Shown here: positions 6,821-13,772 of the stretch, one piece after another | Layout: the number at the start of each line of letters is the position of its first letter | Position numbering within the stretch: position 1 is the stretch's first letter | Assembly (NCBI RefSeq): GCF_003626735.1 | Contig: NZ_RBHX01000001.1 | Span: 2,604,001-2,668,000, forward strand | Length of the DNA stretch: 64,000 nt | From: Microbacterium sp. CGR2 | GTDB lineage: Bacteria; Actinomycetota; Actinomycetes; Actinomycetales; Microbacteriaceae | Reading direction: 5' to 3' | Program-made: the position numbers and the translations under genes | Notes under the pieces: generated by a model | The model's database searches: none | What the model saw: the letters and a program-made list of their open reading frames with translations, nothing else | What the model was told of the DNA's origin: nothing

Positions 6821-7383
6821 GCGCTTACCTCTATTTCTCGATTCGAGCTGGGGGCCAGCTCTCGGATGCGGTCGGCCCAGTCGTGCCGGTTGCGGCTGGT
6901 CATCACATCGATGATCGTCTCGGCCAGCTCGGGATGCTCGCGCACGGTCGTCGCGAGGATGCTCAGGGCGTCTGTCGCGTCCTGGATCGACTCCGCGATA
7001 TCGGCCCCCAGGGTGTCGAGGGGAGCCAGCACAGCGAGGACGCGAGCCTCTGCCTGCCCGGCGTGAAGGGCCGTCTTGTGATCGCCCTTGGCCTCGGCTG
7101 CTGCACGGGTGTCTCGTGCGTGGTCTGCGACATCGATCAGACGGCCTGCGAGGGTGAGCCCTGGAGCGCCGTCCACCTCTGCCACTGCTGCGCGAGCTGC
7201 TGCGGTGAGGTGATCGCGCACGTGGCGACGTACGGACTCGGGAGCAAGGCCGTGGTGCCCCGCAACGCCTCGGATCGAGGAGGTGCCCGCCGTCAGGTCG
7301 AACTCGATCTGTGTGCGGTCGGGATGGGAGCACAGCACACAGCGACGCCCGGGGCGGGCTGTGGTGATCGCTGTCGTTTCCAT
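6817..7383 (-). CDS. Cys/His plus helix-turn-helix protein, resembling small terminase subunits
   Basis: A 188-residue protein, first of the leftward train. Residues about 14-20 (CVLCSHP) form a C-x2-C-x-H cluster. They are followed by RTQIEFDLTAGTSSIRGVAG and GLAPESVRRHVRDHL, a helix-turn-helix of the kind at the start of many actinophage small terminase subunits and related DNA-binding proteins. The rest is helical. I place the ATG at 7383 because the homologous-looking region starts there; in-frame starts reach back to 7488. A CGCGCTAACC box lies upstream at 7457-7466. It could package or regulate DNA. The terminase reading is an inference, since no large subunit is present. Confidence 0.5.
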   Translation of the reverse strand: METTAITTARPGRRCVLCSHPDRTQIEFDLTAGTSSIRGVAGHHGLAPESVRRHVRDHLTAAARAAVAEVDGAPGLTLAGRLIDVADHARDTRAAAEAKGDHKTALHAGQAEARVLAVLAPLDTLGADIAESIQDATDALSILATTVREHPELAETIIDVMTSRNRHDWADRIRELAPSSNREIEVSA

Positions 7384-7456
7384 GTCACCAGGGATATCGG
7401 CACATCCCCGCATTCGATTGGACTTAGAGCTGGGATGGGCGCTGAAAGAGTGCGTT

Positions 7457-7466
7457 CGCGCTAACC
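7457..7466. promoter_or_regulatory. CGCGCTAACC box upstream of the leftward train
   Basis: Exact copy of the 10-bp box that also occurs at 8204 and 8235. It lies 74 nt before the start of the 188-aa gene, where an operator would be expected. A one-mismatch copy (CGCGCTTACC) is at 6820-6829, at the start of the next gene in the train. Confidence 0.45.
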
Positions 7467-8120
7467 GCCGTAGTGCACAGCTCACCATTAGATCCGGATC
7501 ATCCCCACTCGCTCGCGAGGGTCACGGTGGTGATCACCCCCCCCTGGGCTAGAGCGAACTAGCACCAAAGGGGAGGTCGGCGTCACGTATGGAGCCAAAC
7601 ACTCGGCCAATGCATGCCGACGAACCGTTGGGTCAACTGAGGGTCGTGCGCTGGATGGTCCACGCCCGGGCTCGCCTTTACCGTGGACCCGACTACCTCA
7701 TCGGGGTGGCCATCTTGTAGCGCTGTCGCCTACAGCGGGTCTCAGGCGGTCGTCCTGTCGCGTCACGTGTTCGGTTGTCCAGCACTTCTACTCCGAGGAG
7801 CAGATCGACCCGCCCGTCTTGGGTCACGCATTGTCATCCCGTGAGGGAGAGGGGCTGAGACTCGGTTTCGGTCGGGAGTCTCACGAGCGACCAGAAGGTG
7901 TGTTCACTTCCGGTCTGGATACGTCCCCGGCATCTCGGCTGGACTCTGCCGAACGGTCGCTACTGCCGTCGGCTGTCAGGGCCAGAGTAGGACCGGCAAC
8001 CAGATAATCCAAGCTCTCCACGAAACTCGTTGACTCTGCACACTACATAGCGGGCTTGCTCTGTAGGGTTCGTCAATAAGTGCGCATCACGCGCTAGCGG
8101 CTCAATTCCAGAAACGACGA

Positions 8121-8168
8121 AGTGCCCTCTCCATGTGTTGGTGACAGCCGACGACTGGAGAGGGCACT
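8121..8168. repeat. Perfect 13-bp inverted repeat, 22-nt spacer
   Basis: AGTGCCCTCTCCA (8121-8133) and TGGAGAGGGCACT (8156-8168) are exact reverse complements. No T-tract follows. It lies in an intergenic, relatively A+T-rich part of the element, upstream of the candidate promoter of the 8304 gene. The spacer is 22 nt, as in the 17-bp repeat at 5647. Confidence 0.7.
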
Positions 8169-8193
8169 GCGACGATCCTAACGCAGATGCGTG

Positions 8194-8224
8194 TTGATTT
8201 ATACGCGCTAACCTGGGGTATTTA
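8194..8224 (+). promoter_or_regulatory. Candidate promoter overlapped by a CGCGCTAACC box
   Basis: TTGATT (8194-8199) and TATTTA (8219-8224) with a 19-nt spacer make a plausible primary-sigma promoter facing the 8304 gene. A CGCGCTAACC box (8204-8213) fills the spacer and a second one (8235-8244) lies just downstream, 31 nt on. The palindrome ACGCAGATGCGT ends 1 nt before the -35. This is how repressor operators are often arranged. The hexamers are only moderate matches. Confidence 0.4.
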
Positions 8225-8234
8225 TTGAGTGTCA

Positions 8235-8244
8235 CGCGCTAACC
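8235..8244. promoter_or_regulatory. CGCGCTAACC box downstream of the candidate promoter
   Basis: Third exact copy of the 10-bp box, in the context TCACGCGCTAACC. TCACGCGCT is also found at the weaker copies near 8087 and 6817. It would sit at the start of the transcript from the promoter at 8194-8224. Confidence 0.45.
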
Positions 8245-8303
8245 GATGCGACGGGAAGTCGCATGCAGACTCGCTCATGATCTGTTGCTGCCAGACTCTA
8301 CCC

Positions 8304-8906
8304 ATGATCGGGGACTCAGTGCCGTGGCGCGAGGAGCTTCAGAAGTCGGCCAGGAGGCTGCTCCGCTGGAACACGCAACAGCGTTGGACGCATCGGACCT
8401 ACTTCCTCGCCGAGAAGGACGTCATGATGGGGGCGTACGCGATCCGCCGACTGATCGACTCCGGCAAGACGTCGTCGCTGCTCGGGGCTCGACGTTACCC
8501 CGTGGTGCATTATCCGCTCGTGGGTCGCGTACCGAGGGTGCTGGACCGATTCAGCCCCGACGAGTTCTACAACCTCGACAAGCCAACGCGCTCTCAGATC
8601 GACGTCGCTCGCCTGTGCAACCAGATCATCCACAGCTTCGTGTTTCAGATCTTCCTCACTGACGAGGGCACCACGTCGGTGATGTTCGTCTCGGATCGGG
8701 ACCGCGCGCAACGGCTCCACAGCATCAGCTTCGAGGTCATCGCGGACCTCTTCAGCTACGTGGCCCGCGAGGACCTGCTGCACAGAGAGAGCACCCTGCT
8801 CGACGGCGAAGAGAAGATCACGAACGTCTCGAATCACGATCTCGTGGAGTCGGGGCGGGCGGTCTACGAGGACGACGAGCGGGTCTTCATAGTCCGACAC
8901 GACTAG
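8304..8906 (+). CDS. Cargo protein with HEPN-like R-x6-H motif
   Basis: A 200-residue protein of unknown family, the only rightward gene in the right arm of the element. The N-terminus is helical and basic (ELQKSARRLLRWNTQQRW). The central helix reads RSQIDVARLCNQIIHSFVF, where R103 and H110 fit the R-x4-6-H signature of HEPN proteins. Then come a beta hairpin (TTSVMFVSDRD) and a final helical part. The ATG at 8304 is chosen because conserved-looking sequence starts there; in-frame starts at 8277 and 8229 are possible and none has a good ribosome binding site. Its position next to the att site and its likely repressed promoter suit a cargo gene such as a defence function. That is a hypothesis. 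Confidence 0.55.
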   Translation: MIGDSVPWREELQKSARRLLRWNTQQRWTHRTYFLAEKDVMMGAYAIRRLIDSGKTSSLLGARRYPVVHYPLVGRVPRVLDRFSPDEFYNLDKPTRSQIDVARLCNQIIHSFVFQIFLTDEGTTSVMFVSDRDRAQRLHSISFEVIADLFSYVAREDLLHRESTLLDGEEKITNVSNHDLVESGRAVYEDDERVFIVRHD

Positions 8907-8924
8907 CCGCGCTCGCCGCGTCTC

Positions 8925-8945
8925 AGTCAGGATGTAGTCAGGATG
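8925..8945 (+). repeat. Tandem repeat AGTCAGGATG x2
   Basis: AGTCAGGATG occurs at 8925-8934 and again at 8936-8945, an 11-bp period. It lies 19 nt after the stop of the cargo gene and about 130 nt before the tRNA remnant, where integrase or excisionase arm sites of an att site would be expected. Confidence 0.4.
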
Positions 8946-9073
8946 CGTCTGGGAACGTCCGTGATCGGGCGTAGCGACTCGTTTTCAGATTTAACCTTTT
9001 GAACTGGGTTTTCCCCAGGTATCCACACGCGCACGATAACGGTCCATCACGCTCGATTCCGCCCCTGGACGAA

Positions 9074-9107
9074 CAGTGGGTTCTCGGTTCAAGTCCGAGG
9101 GGGTGCA
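9074..9107 (+). other. tRNA 3'-end remnant, likely attR of the element
   Basis: The sequence has a complete T arm: stem CTCGG (9083-9087), loop TTCAAGT (9088-9094), stem CCGAG (9095-9099). Then comes an acceptor 3' strand GGGGTGC (9100-9106) and discriminator A. The 5' acceptor, D arm and anticodon are absent upstream. CAGTGGG before the T arm resembles the 3' side of the anticodon stem and variable loop of an actinobacterial tRNA-Lys. A tRNA 3' end without its body, at the far side of an integrase-bearing element, is the usual footprint of integration into a tRNA gene. The tRNA identity is uncertain. Confidence 0.65.
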
Positions 9108-9191
9108 CGGATCAGCCTCGGAGACTCTCGCCAGTTTCCGGGGCTTTTCTGCTTTCTCTCCGGCAGTGTCAGCTCGACGTAGAGTTCAGAC

Positions 9192-9560
9192 ATGGAAACC
9201 ACGCCCGATCACATCTCCGAGCTTTCACCGGAAGAGGTCTTCGTGTTCGGTTCGAACGCGGACGGGCTCCATGGCGGCGGTGCGGCGCGGGTCGCGCACC
9301 AACTCTTCGGCGCGGTGTGGGGCGAGGGGCATGGACACCACGGTCAGAGCTACGCCATCGACACCATGAGTGGGTTGGACGTGCTCGCGCGGGAGACGCG
9401 TATCTTCGTCGACTACGCGTCGGAGCATCCGGAGCTGCGATTTCTGCTGACGTCCGTCGGGTGCGGGATCGCGGGGTACACGCCGCAGCAGGTGGCGCCG
9501 CTCTTCCACGGACTCCCGGAGAACGTGACCGTTCCCACGTCCTTCGCGCCGTACCTCTGA
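9192..9560 (+). CDS. A1S_2505-like small protein (phage-type, macro-like)
   Basis: A 122-residue protein. The opening EEVFVFGSNADGLHGGGAAR, the later HHGQSYAIDTM and the LTSVGCGIAGY segment match the family often labelled A1S_2505 phage non-structural protein. Its glycine-rich loops recall macro domains that bind ADP-ribose-like ligands. The biochemical role is not established. It lies just outside the tRNA remnant, so it is either chromosomal or part of an older insertion at the same site. The ATG at 9192 follows CGTAGAG with suitable spacing. Confidence 0.65.
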   Translation: METTPDHISELSPEEVFVFGSNADGLHGGGAARVAHQLFGAVWGEGHGHHGQSYAIDTMSGLDVLARETRIFVDYASEHPELRFLLTSVGCGIAGYTPQQVAPLFHGLPENVTVPTSFAPYL

Positions 9561-9594
9561 CCTCCAGCCGTCAGGAGCCAGGCCGCCTCGCCGA

Positions 9595-9720
9595 TCAGCA
9601 TGGCCGCGAGACCCGCCCCGGCCAGGCCAGCAGCACGAGCCCCTCTCGTTCCAGCTCGCCGACCCATCGCGTGATGCCCGGCTGGGTCGTCAGATGTGCG
9701 ACGACCGCCCTACCGCCCCA
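9595..9720 (-). pseudogene. Fragment of a MarR-type regulator
   Basis: Read on the minus strand, an open stretch gives VVAHLTTQPGITRWVGELER followed by EGLVLLAW. This looks like the recognition helix and the start of the wing of a MarR-family winged helix. It then runs to a stop at 9595-9597. No start, N-terminus or dimerisation helices can be found. The neighbouring 13-bp repeat suggests rearrangement. The MarR reading is based on this short helix only. Confidence 0.4.
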
Positions 9721-9733
9721 CCGCCCTACCGCC
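9705..9733. repeat. Direct repeat CCGCCCTACCGCC x2
   Basis: Thirteen bases at 9705-9717 recur at 9721-9733, separated by CCA. The second copy covers the stop codon of the IclR-family gene and the first covers the regulator fragment, so the repeat marks the junction between broken and intact genes. Confidence 0.6.
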
Positions 9734-10514
9734 GTGCGCTCGCGATTCGCGCCGAGAGCTGATGCGCGTGCGCGAGCAGCGTGCGACCGAGGTCCGCGAT
9801 GCGGTCAGGGCCGAACCGGAACTCGACTCCGGTGAGGCTCAGCGCCCATTCCGGCCGGCCGGAGCGATCGAAGACCGCTGCTCCCATTCCCCAACTGCCC
9901 TCCACGATCAATCCCGGGTTCACGGCGTAGCCGCGTTCCTTCGTCTCGGCGATCCGCGTGCGCAGGGGGCGCTCACCGTGCGACCGTCCCCACGTGCCGG
10001 CGAGGTCCGGATGCCGCTTCAGATAAGCGCTCACGTCGTCATCGGGCAGGAAGGAGAGGATCGCAAGACCGGCGCTCGCGACGCCGAGTGGAAAGCGCAC
10101 GCCTTCACTGAGGACGAATGAGCGGATCGGAAAGGAGCCCTCTTCACGCAGAAGGCACACTGTCTCATCTCCGCGTCGCACGGAGAGGAACGCGCTCTCC
10201 TCCGTCTTCACCGCGAGGGAACGCACGATGTCCCGCGCCTGCGCCGTCACGTCATAGCGCGCCGCCGCGACCGAGCCCATGAGGAAGAGCTCTGGCCCCG
10301 GCATCCACCGGCCGGTGTCGCCATCTCGATCGACCAGGCCTTCGACGCGCAACGCACTGAGCAGACGGTGCGTCGTCGATCTCGACAGGGCGGACCCATG
10401 CGCAAGGTCCTGCGCGTTCGCGCCCTCGGGACCCGCCGCTGTCACAAGACGCAGCAGGTGCGCGGCACGAGCGATGGCCTGTGCGCCGGGAACGCCGCCG
10501 ATCGGTGAGTCCAT
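9726..10514 (-). CDS. IclR-family transcriptional regulator
   Basis: A 262-residue regulator with an N-terminal winged helix (about 10-75, including LAHGSALSRSTTHRLLSALR) and the C-terminal IclR effector-binding domain (about 80-260, including ESAFLSVRRGDETVCL and FPLGVASAGLAILSFL). The length is normal for the family. It is divergent from the CoA-transferase/thiolase operon and probably controls it, as PcaR-type regulators do for beta-ketoadipate genes. The ATG at 10514 is chosen because the protein then starts just ahead of the HTH. An inverted repeat lies directly upstream. Confidence 0.9.
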   Translation of the reverse strand: MDSPIGGVPGAQAIARAAHLLRLVTAAGPEGANAQDLAHGSALSRSTTHRLLSALRVEGLVDRDGDTGRWMPGPELFLMGSVAAARYDVTAQARDIVRSLAVKTEESAFLSVRRGDETVCLLREEGSFPIRSFVLSEGVRFPLGVASAGLAILSFLPDDDVSAYLKRHPDLAGTWGRSHGERPLRTRIAETKERGYAVNPGLIVEGSWGMGAAVFDRSGRPEWALSLTGVEFRFGPDRIADLGRTLLAHAHQLSARIASARR

Positions 10515-10546
10515 GATGTGGACGCTACTGCGTGAATCCACCACAT
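10515..10546. promoter_or_regulatory. Candidate IclR operator between divergent genes
   Basis: ATGTGG (10516-10521) and CCACAT (10541-10546) are reverse complements. Between them lies ACGC-TACT-GCGT (10522-10533). The nested dyad abuts the IclR start codon and lies 70 nt before the CoA-transferase start, a natural place for regulation of both. Confidence 0.4.
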
Positions 10547-10616
10547 AGCAAGACACCGATGGCGCGTCGTGGTCGCCGAGACGGATGCTTGATCCAGGCC
10601 TACCGAAGGAGCACGC

Positions 10617-11390
10617 GTGATCGACAAGCAGTGGGACTCGGCGTCGGCCGCTGTCGCGGATGTCGAGGACGGATCCTCGGTCGCTGTCGGCGGCTTCGGG
10701 CTGTCGGGCAACCCGATCGCCCTCATCGAGGCTCTGCTCGCACAGGGCACCACCGACCTCAGCGTCGTGAGTAACAACTGCGGCGTCGATGACTGGGGCC
10801 TGGGCATCCTGCTCGCCGCAGGGCGCATCCGCAAGATGACCTCGTCGTACGTCGGAGAGAACAAGGAGTTCGAACGACAGTTCCTCTCCGGCGAACTGGA
10901 ACTCGAACTCACCCCGCAGGGCACGCTGGCCGAGAAGCTCCGGGCCGGGGGAGCGGGCATCGCCGCTTTCTTCACCCAGACCGGAGTCGGCACGCAGGTA
11001 TCCGACGGTGGGTTGCCTCGACGCTACAACCCCGACGGATCGATCGCGGTGGCCTCCGAGCCCAAAGACCTCCGGACCTTCGCCGTGCGCGGCGTGGAGC
11101 GCGAGTTCGTGCTGGAGGAAGCGATCACGACCGACTTCTCGCTCGTGCATGCGGCGCTCGGCGATCGTCACGGGAACCTGATCTTCAACAAGGCCGCGCG
11201 CAACTTCAATCCGTTGGCGGCCATGGCGGGTCGTGTGTGCATCGCGCAGGTCGAGCGGCTCGTGGAGCCTGGGGAGCTCGATCCCGACCACGTCCACCTT
11301 CCGGGCATCTTCGTCCACCGCGTCGTCGAGGTCGGCACGGACATCCCGAAGCGGATCGAGCGGCGCACGGTCGCCGCAGAGGAGGTCTGA
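10617..11390 (+). CDS. 3-oxoacid CoA-transferase, subunit A
   Basis: A 257-residue alpha subunit of a class I CoA-transferase. With subunit B it moves CoA from succinyl-CoA (or acetyl-CoA) to a 3-oxoacid such as acetoacetate or beta-ketoadipate. The CoA-binding loop [17 protein letters not shown] (about 23-39) and [21 protein letters not shown] are typical. The GTG at 10617 has GAAGGAG 5 nt upstream. The next gene starts 1 nt after the stop codon, so the two subunits are co-expressed. The substrate cannot be fixed from sequence alone; the thiolase downstream fits acetoacetyl-CoA or beta-ketoadipyl-CoA. Confidence 0.92.
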   Translation: MIDKQWDSASAAVADVEDGSSVAVGGFGLSGNPIALIEALLAQGTTDLSVVSNNCGVDDWGLGILLAAGRIRKMTSSYVGENKEFERQFLSGELELELTPQGTLAEKLRAGGAGIAAFFTQTGVGTQVSDGGLPRRYNPDGSIAVASEPKDLRTFAVRGVEREFVLEEAITTDFSLVHAALGDRHGNLIFNKAARNFNPLAAMAGRVCIAQVERLVEPGELDPDHVHLPGIFVHRVVEVGTDIPKRIERRTVAAEEV

Positions 11391-11391
11391 G

Positions 11392-12060
11392 ATGGCACTG
11401 TCACGGGATCAGATGGCCGCGCGCGCCGCGGCCGAGCTGCAGGATGGCTCGTACGTCAACCTGGGCATCGGTCTGCCCACACTCGTACCGAACCACGTGC
11501 CCGGCGACATCGTCGTCGTGCTGCAGTCCGAGAACGGCATCCTCGGTGTCGGGCCCTATCCGCGAGAGGAGGCCGTCGACCCCGATCTCATCAATGCAGG
11601 GAAGGAGACGGTCACCGTGCTTCCCGGCTCATCGTTCTTCGACTCGGCGGCCAGCTTCGGGATGATCCGCGGAGGCAAGGTCGACGCCGCCATCCTCGGA
11701 GCGATGCAGGTTTCGGCATCCGGCGACCTCGCCAACTGGATGATCCCCGGCAAGATGGTCAAAGGTCCGGGCGGTGCCATGGACCTCGTGCACGGGGCCG
11801 GACGTGTCATCGTCCTGATGGAACACGTCGCGCGCGACGGAACCGCGAAGATCGTCGACACGTGCACGCTTCCACTCACCGGGCGAGGTGTGGTCGACCG
11901 GATCATCACCGACCTCGCGGTCATCGACGTGACAGAAGACGGACTGGTGCTGGTGGAACTGGCGCCCGGAGTCACGATCGACGAGGTGCGCGCACGGACA
12001 GACCCGCCACTCATCGTGGCCGGCACACCCATCGAGGGAAGGACTTCTGAACATGCCTGA
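11392..12060 (+). CDS. 3-oxoacid CoA-transferase, subunit B
   Basis: A 222-residue beta subunit carrying the catalytic glutamate in [11 protein letters not shown] (about 44-54), which forms the glutamyl-CoA thioester. Other family marks are [14 protein letters not shown] at the N-terminus and [15 protein letters not shown] in the middle. The length is normal. It follows subunit A by 1 nt, and its last codons overlap the thiolase start by 8 nt, so the three genes form a tight operon controlled by the divergent IclR regulator. Confidence 0.93.
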   Translation: MALSRDQMAARAAAELQDGSYVNLGIGLPTLVPNHVPGDIVVVLQSENGILGVGPYPREEAVDPDLINAGKETVTVLPGSSFFDSAASFGMIRGGKVDAAILGAMQVSASGDLANWMIPGKMVKGPGGAMDLVHGAGRVIVLMEHVARDGTAKIVDTCTLPLTGRGVVDRIITDLAVIDVTEDGLVLVELAPGVTIDEVRARTDPPLIVAGTPIEGRTSEHA

Positions 12061-13237
12061 CAACGACATCGTCATCGTCGCCGCGGCGCGCACTCCGCAA
12101 GGCCGACTGAAGGGGCAGCTCGCGTCGTTCACGGCGCCGCAGTTGGGAGCCTTCGCCATCCGCGGCGCTCTGGAGCAGGCATCCGTCGACCCGGCGAAGG
12201 TCGACGCGGTCATCGTCGGACAGGTCCTCGCGGCGGGTTCCGGCCAGAATGCGGCTCGCCAGGCAGCGATCGGTGCCGGCATCGGCTGGGATGTGCCTGC
12301 GCACTCCGTGAACAAGGTCTGCCTGTCGGGCCTGACCGCCATCATCGACGCGGCGCGGATGATCCGCACGGGAGACGCCGAAGTCGTCGTCGCCGCGGGG
12401 ATGGAATCCATGACGCGCGCGCCGCACCTGCTGATGGGGTCACGAGACGGTTGGGTGTACGGCAGCGTCGAAGTGCTCGACCACATGGCATACGACGGCC
12501 TGACGGACGCGTACGACAACGAGAGCATGGGAGCGTCCACAGAACGCCACAACATGCGTTACGAACTCACGCGCGAGGCGCAGGATGCCGTGGCGGCCCA
12601 GTCCCATCAGCGTGCGGCCGCGGCGCAGGCCTCCGGCGTGTTCGATGCGGAGATGGTCGCCGTCTCGGTACCTCAGCGACGCGGCGAACCGGTGCAGGTG
12701 ACTCAGGACGAAGGGGTCCGCCCCGACACGTCCGTCGAAACGCTCGCGGGCCTTCGAGCTGCATTCGCCGAGGGCGGGTCGATCACCGCGGGCAACTCCT
12801 CGCAGATCTCGGACGGCGCCTCTGCGGTGATCGTCACCACCCGCTCGAACGCCGAGGCGAACGGCTGGCCGGTGCTCGTGGCTGTCGGAGCGAGCGGGCA
12901 GACCGCGGGCCCGGACAACTCGCTGCAGGCGCAGCCGGCGCGCGCCATCGAACAGGCATGCGCGAAGCAGGGCATCTCACCGAAGGATCTCGACCTGGTG
13001 GAGATCAACGAGGCATTCGGAGCCGTTGTCGCCCGATCGCAGCAGGAACTCGGGCTCGACAGCGAACTCGTCAACATCCACGGTGGCGGGATCGCGGTCG
13101 GCCATCCGATCGGGGTGTCCGGCAACCGTCTCGTGGTGCACGTGGCGCACGAACTCGCGCGACGCGGTGAGGGCACAGCCGCGGTCGGGCTGTGCGGCGG
13201 GGGAGGTCAGGGCGAGGCGCTCATCCTCACTCGCTGA
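12053..13237 (+). CDS. Acetyl-CoA acetyltransferase (thiolase)
   Basis: A 394-residue thiolase. The acyl-accepting cysteine is in NKVCLSG (about 86-92), the catalytic histidine in [10 protein letters not shown] and the second cysteine in [10 protein letters not shown] near the C-terminus. EINEAFGAV is also conserved. It cleaves acetoacetyl-CoA to two acetyl-CoA, or beta-ketoadipyl-CoA to succinyl-CoA plus acetyl-CoA, finishing the path started by the CoA-transferase. The ATG overlaps the upstream gene by 8 nt. An AtoB or PcaF role cannot be separated here. No aromatic ring-cleavage genes are nearby, which slightly favours acetoacetate use. Confidence 0.9.
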   Translation: MPDNDIVIVAAARTPQGRLKGQLASFTAPQLGAFAIRGALEQASVDPAKVDAVIVGQVLAAGSGQNAARQAAIGAGIGWDVPAHSVNKVCLSGLTAIIDAARMIRTGDAEVVVAAGMESMTRAPHLLMGSRDGWVYGSVEVLDHMAYDGLTDAYDNESMGASTERHNMRYELTREAQDAVAAQSHQRAAAAQASGVFDAEMVAVSVPQRRGEPVQVTQDEGVRPDTSVETLAGLRAAFAEGGSITAGNSSQISDGASAVIVTTRSNAEANGWPVLVAVGASGQTAGPDNSLQAQPARAIEQACAKQGISPKDLDLVEINEAFGAVVARSQQELGLDSELVNIHGGGIAVGHPIGVSGNRLVVHVAHELARRGEGTAAVGLCGGGGQGEALILTR

Positions 13238-13260
13238 GGACGCCGCGGGGAGGGCCGGAG

Positions 13261-13560
13261 TCAGCTCCGGCGGTCTTGCGCGTGACCCTGCGCGTCGGCG
13301 AGCGCCTTCTGCGAGCGGAACTGAAGACGCTGAGCCTTCTTCGACTTCTTGACCGACTGCGGGGAATCGGCGTCGACAGGACCGCCGTGTCGTACGCGAC
13401 GCATGTCGACGACCGCGCCGACAGCGAGCGCCATGGTGATGCCCCAGCTCAGCCAGGACAACGCAGAGCGCCAGGTGATGGGTTCCTCACGGGTGCCGCG
13501 CAGCAGCGAGATGCCCGCCGAGATGGCCGCGATGAGTCCGGTGCTGAAGAGGTAGCGCAT
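13261..13560 (-). CDS. Small two-helix membrane protein, hypothetical
   Basis: A 99-residue protein with two probable membrane helices (about 4-20 and 34-52) followed by a basic cytoplasmic tail (KKSKKAQRLQFRSQKALADAQ) likely to be helical. I know no function. It is convergent with the thiolase operon, 23 nt away, and divergent from the MFS gene. The ATG at 13560 is chosen because it places the first helix at the N-terminus. Confidence 0.6.
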   Translation of the reverse strand: MRYLFSTGLIAAISAGISLLRGTREEPITWRSALSWLSWGITMALAVGAVVDMRRVRHGGPVDADSPQSVKKSKKAQRLQFRSQKALADAQGHAQDRRS

Positions 13561-13772
13561 GCCCCTACGGTACCGGGCGGCATCGGCTGACGTACTGAGC
13601 CTTGACAACGAGCCCTCGGACCTGCCATCCGGCTTCGGCGAGTACTCAGTCGCACCGGATATCATGGACAGGTCGCGGCACGACCGCGGCCGCACACCGT
13701 GTATCTACCGGCCGAGGGCATTCCCTCGGACAGCGGCGGCACCCGACATCGCGTCTTCGACGCGCGAGAGCC

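Larger units (their letters stand above)
7384..8303. other. Long regulatory intergenic region of the element (no convincing gene)
   Basis: About 920 nt between the start of the leftward train and the rightward gene at 8304. No reading frame in it looks protein-like. It holds three exact CGCGCTAACC boxes (7457, 8204, 8235) and a weaker one at 8090, a CGCTGT/ACAGCG hairpin at 7721-7737, a 13-bp inverted repeat at 8121-8168, the palindrome ACGCAGATGCGT at 8181-8192, a candidate promoter at 8194-8224, and a small hairpin ATGCGAC/GTCGCAT at 8246-8264. The A+T content rises noticeably between about 8020 and 8230. It probably contains the divergent promoters and switch of the element. Confidence 0.6.

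Noticed and set aside
7721..7737. CGCTGT/ACAGCG hairpin as a terminator
   Set aside because: Six-bp stem, no T-run and no gene ending nearby; kept only as part of the intergenic description.
7819..8007. A 62-codon plus-strand frame in the same region
   Set aside because: No start signal, low-complexity translation, no relation to neighbours.
7960..8235. A 91-codon minus-strand frame in the long intergenic region
   Set aside because: It runs straight through the 13-bp inverted repeat and the candidate promoter boxes, has no ribosome binding site, and the translation has no recognisable character. A degraded gene cannot be excluded.
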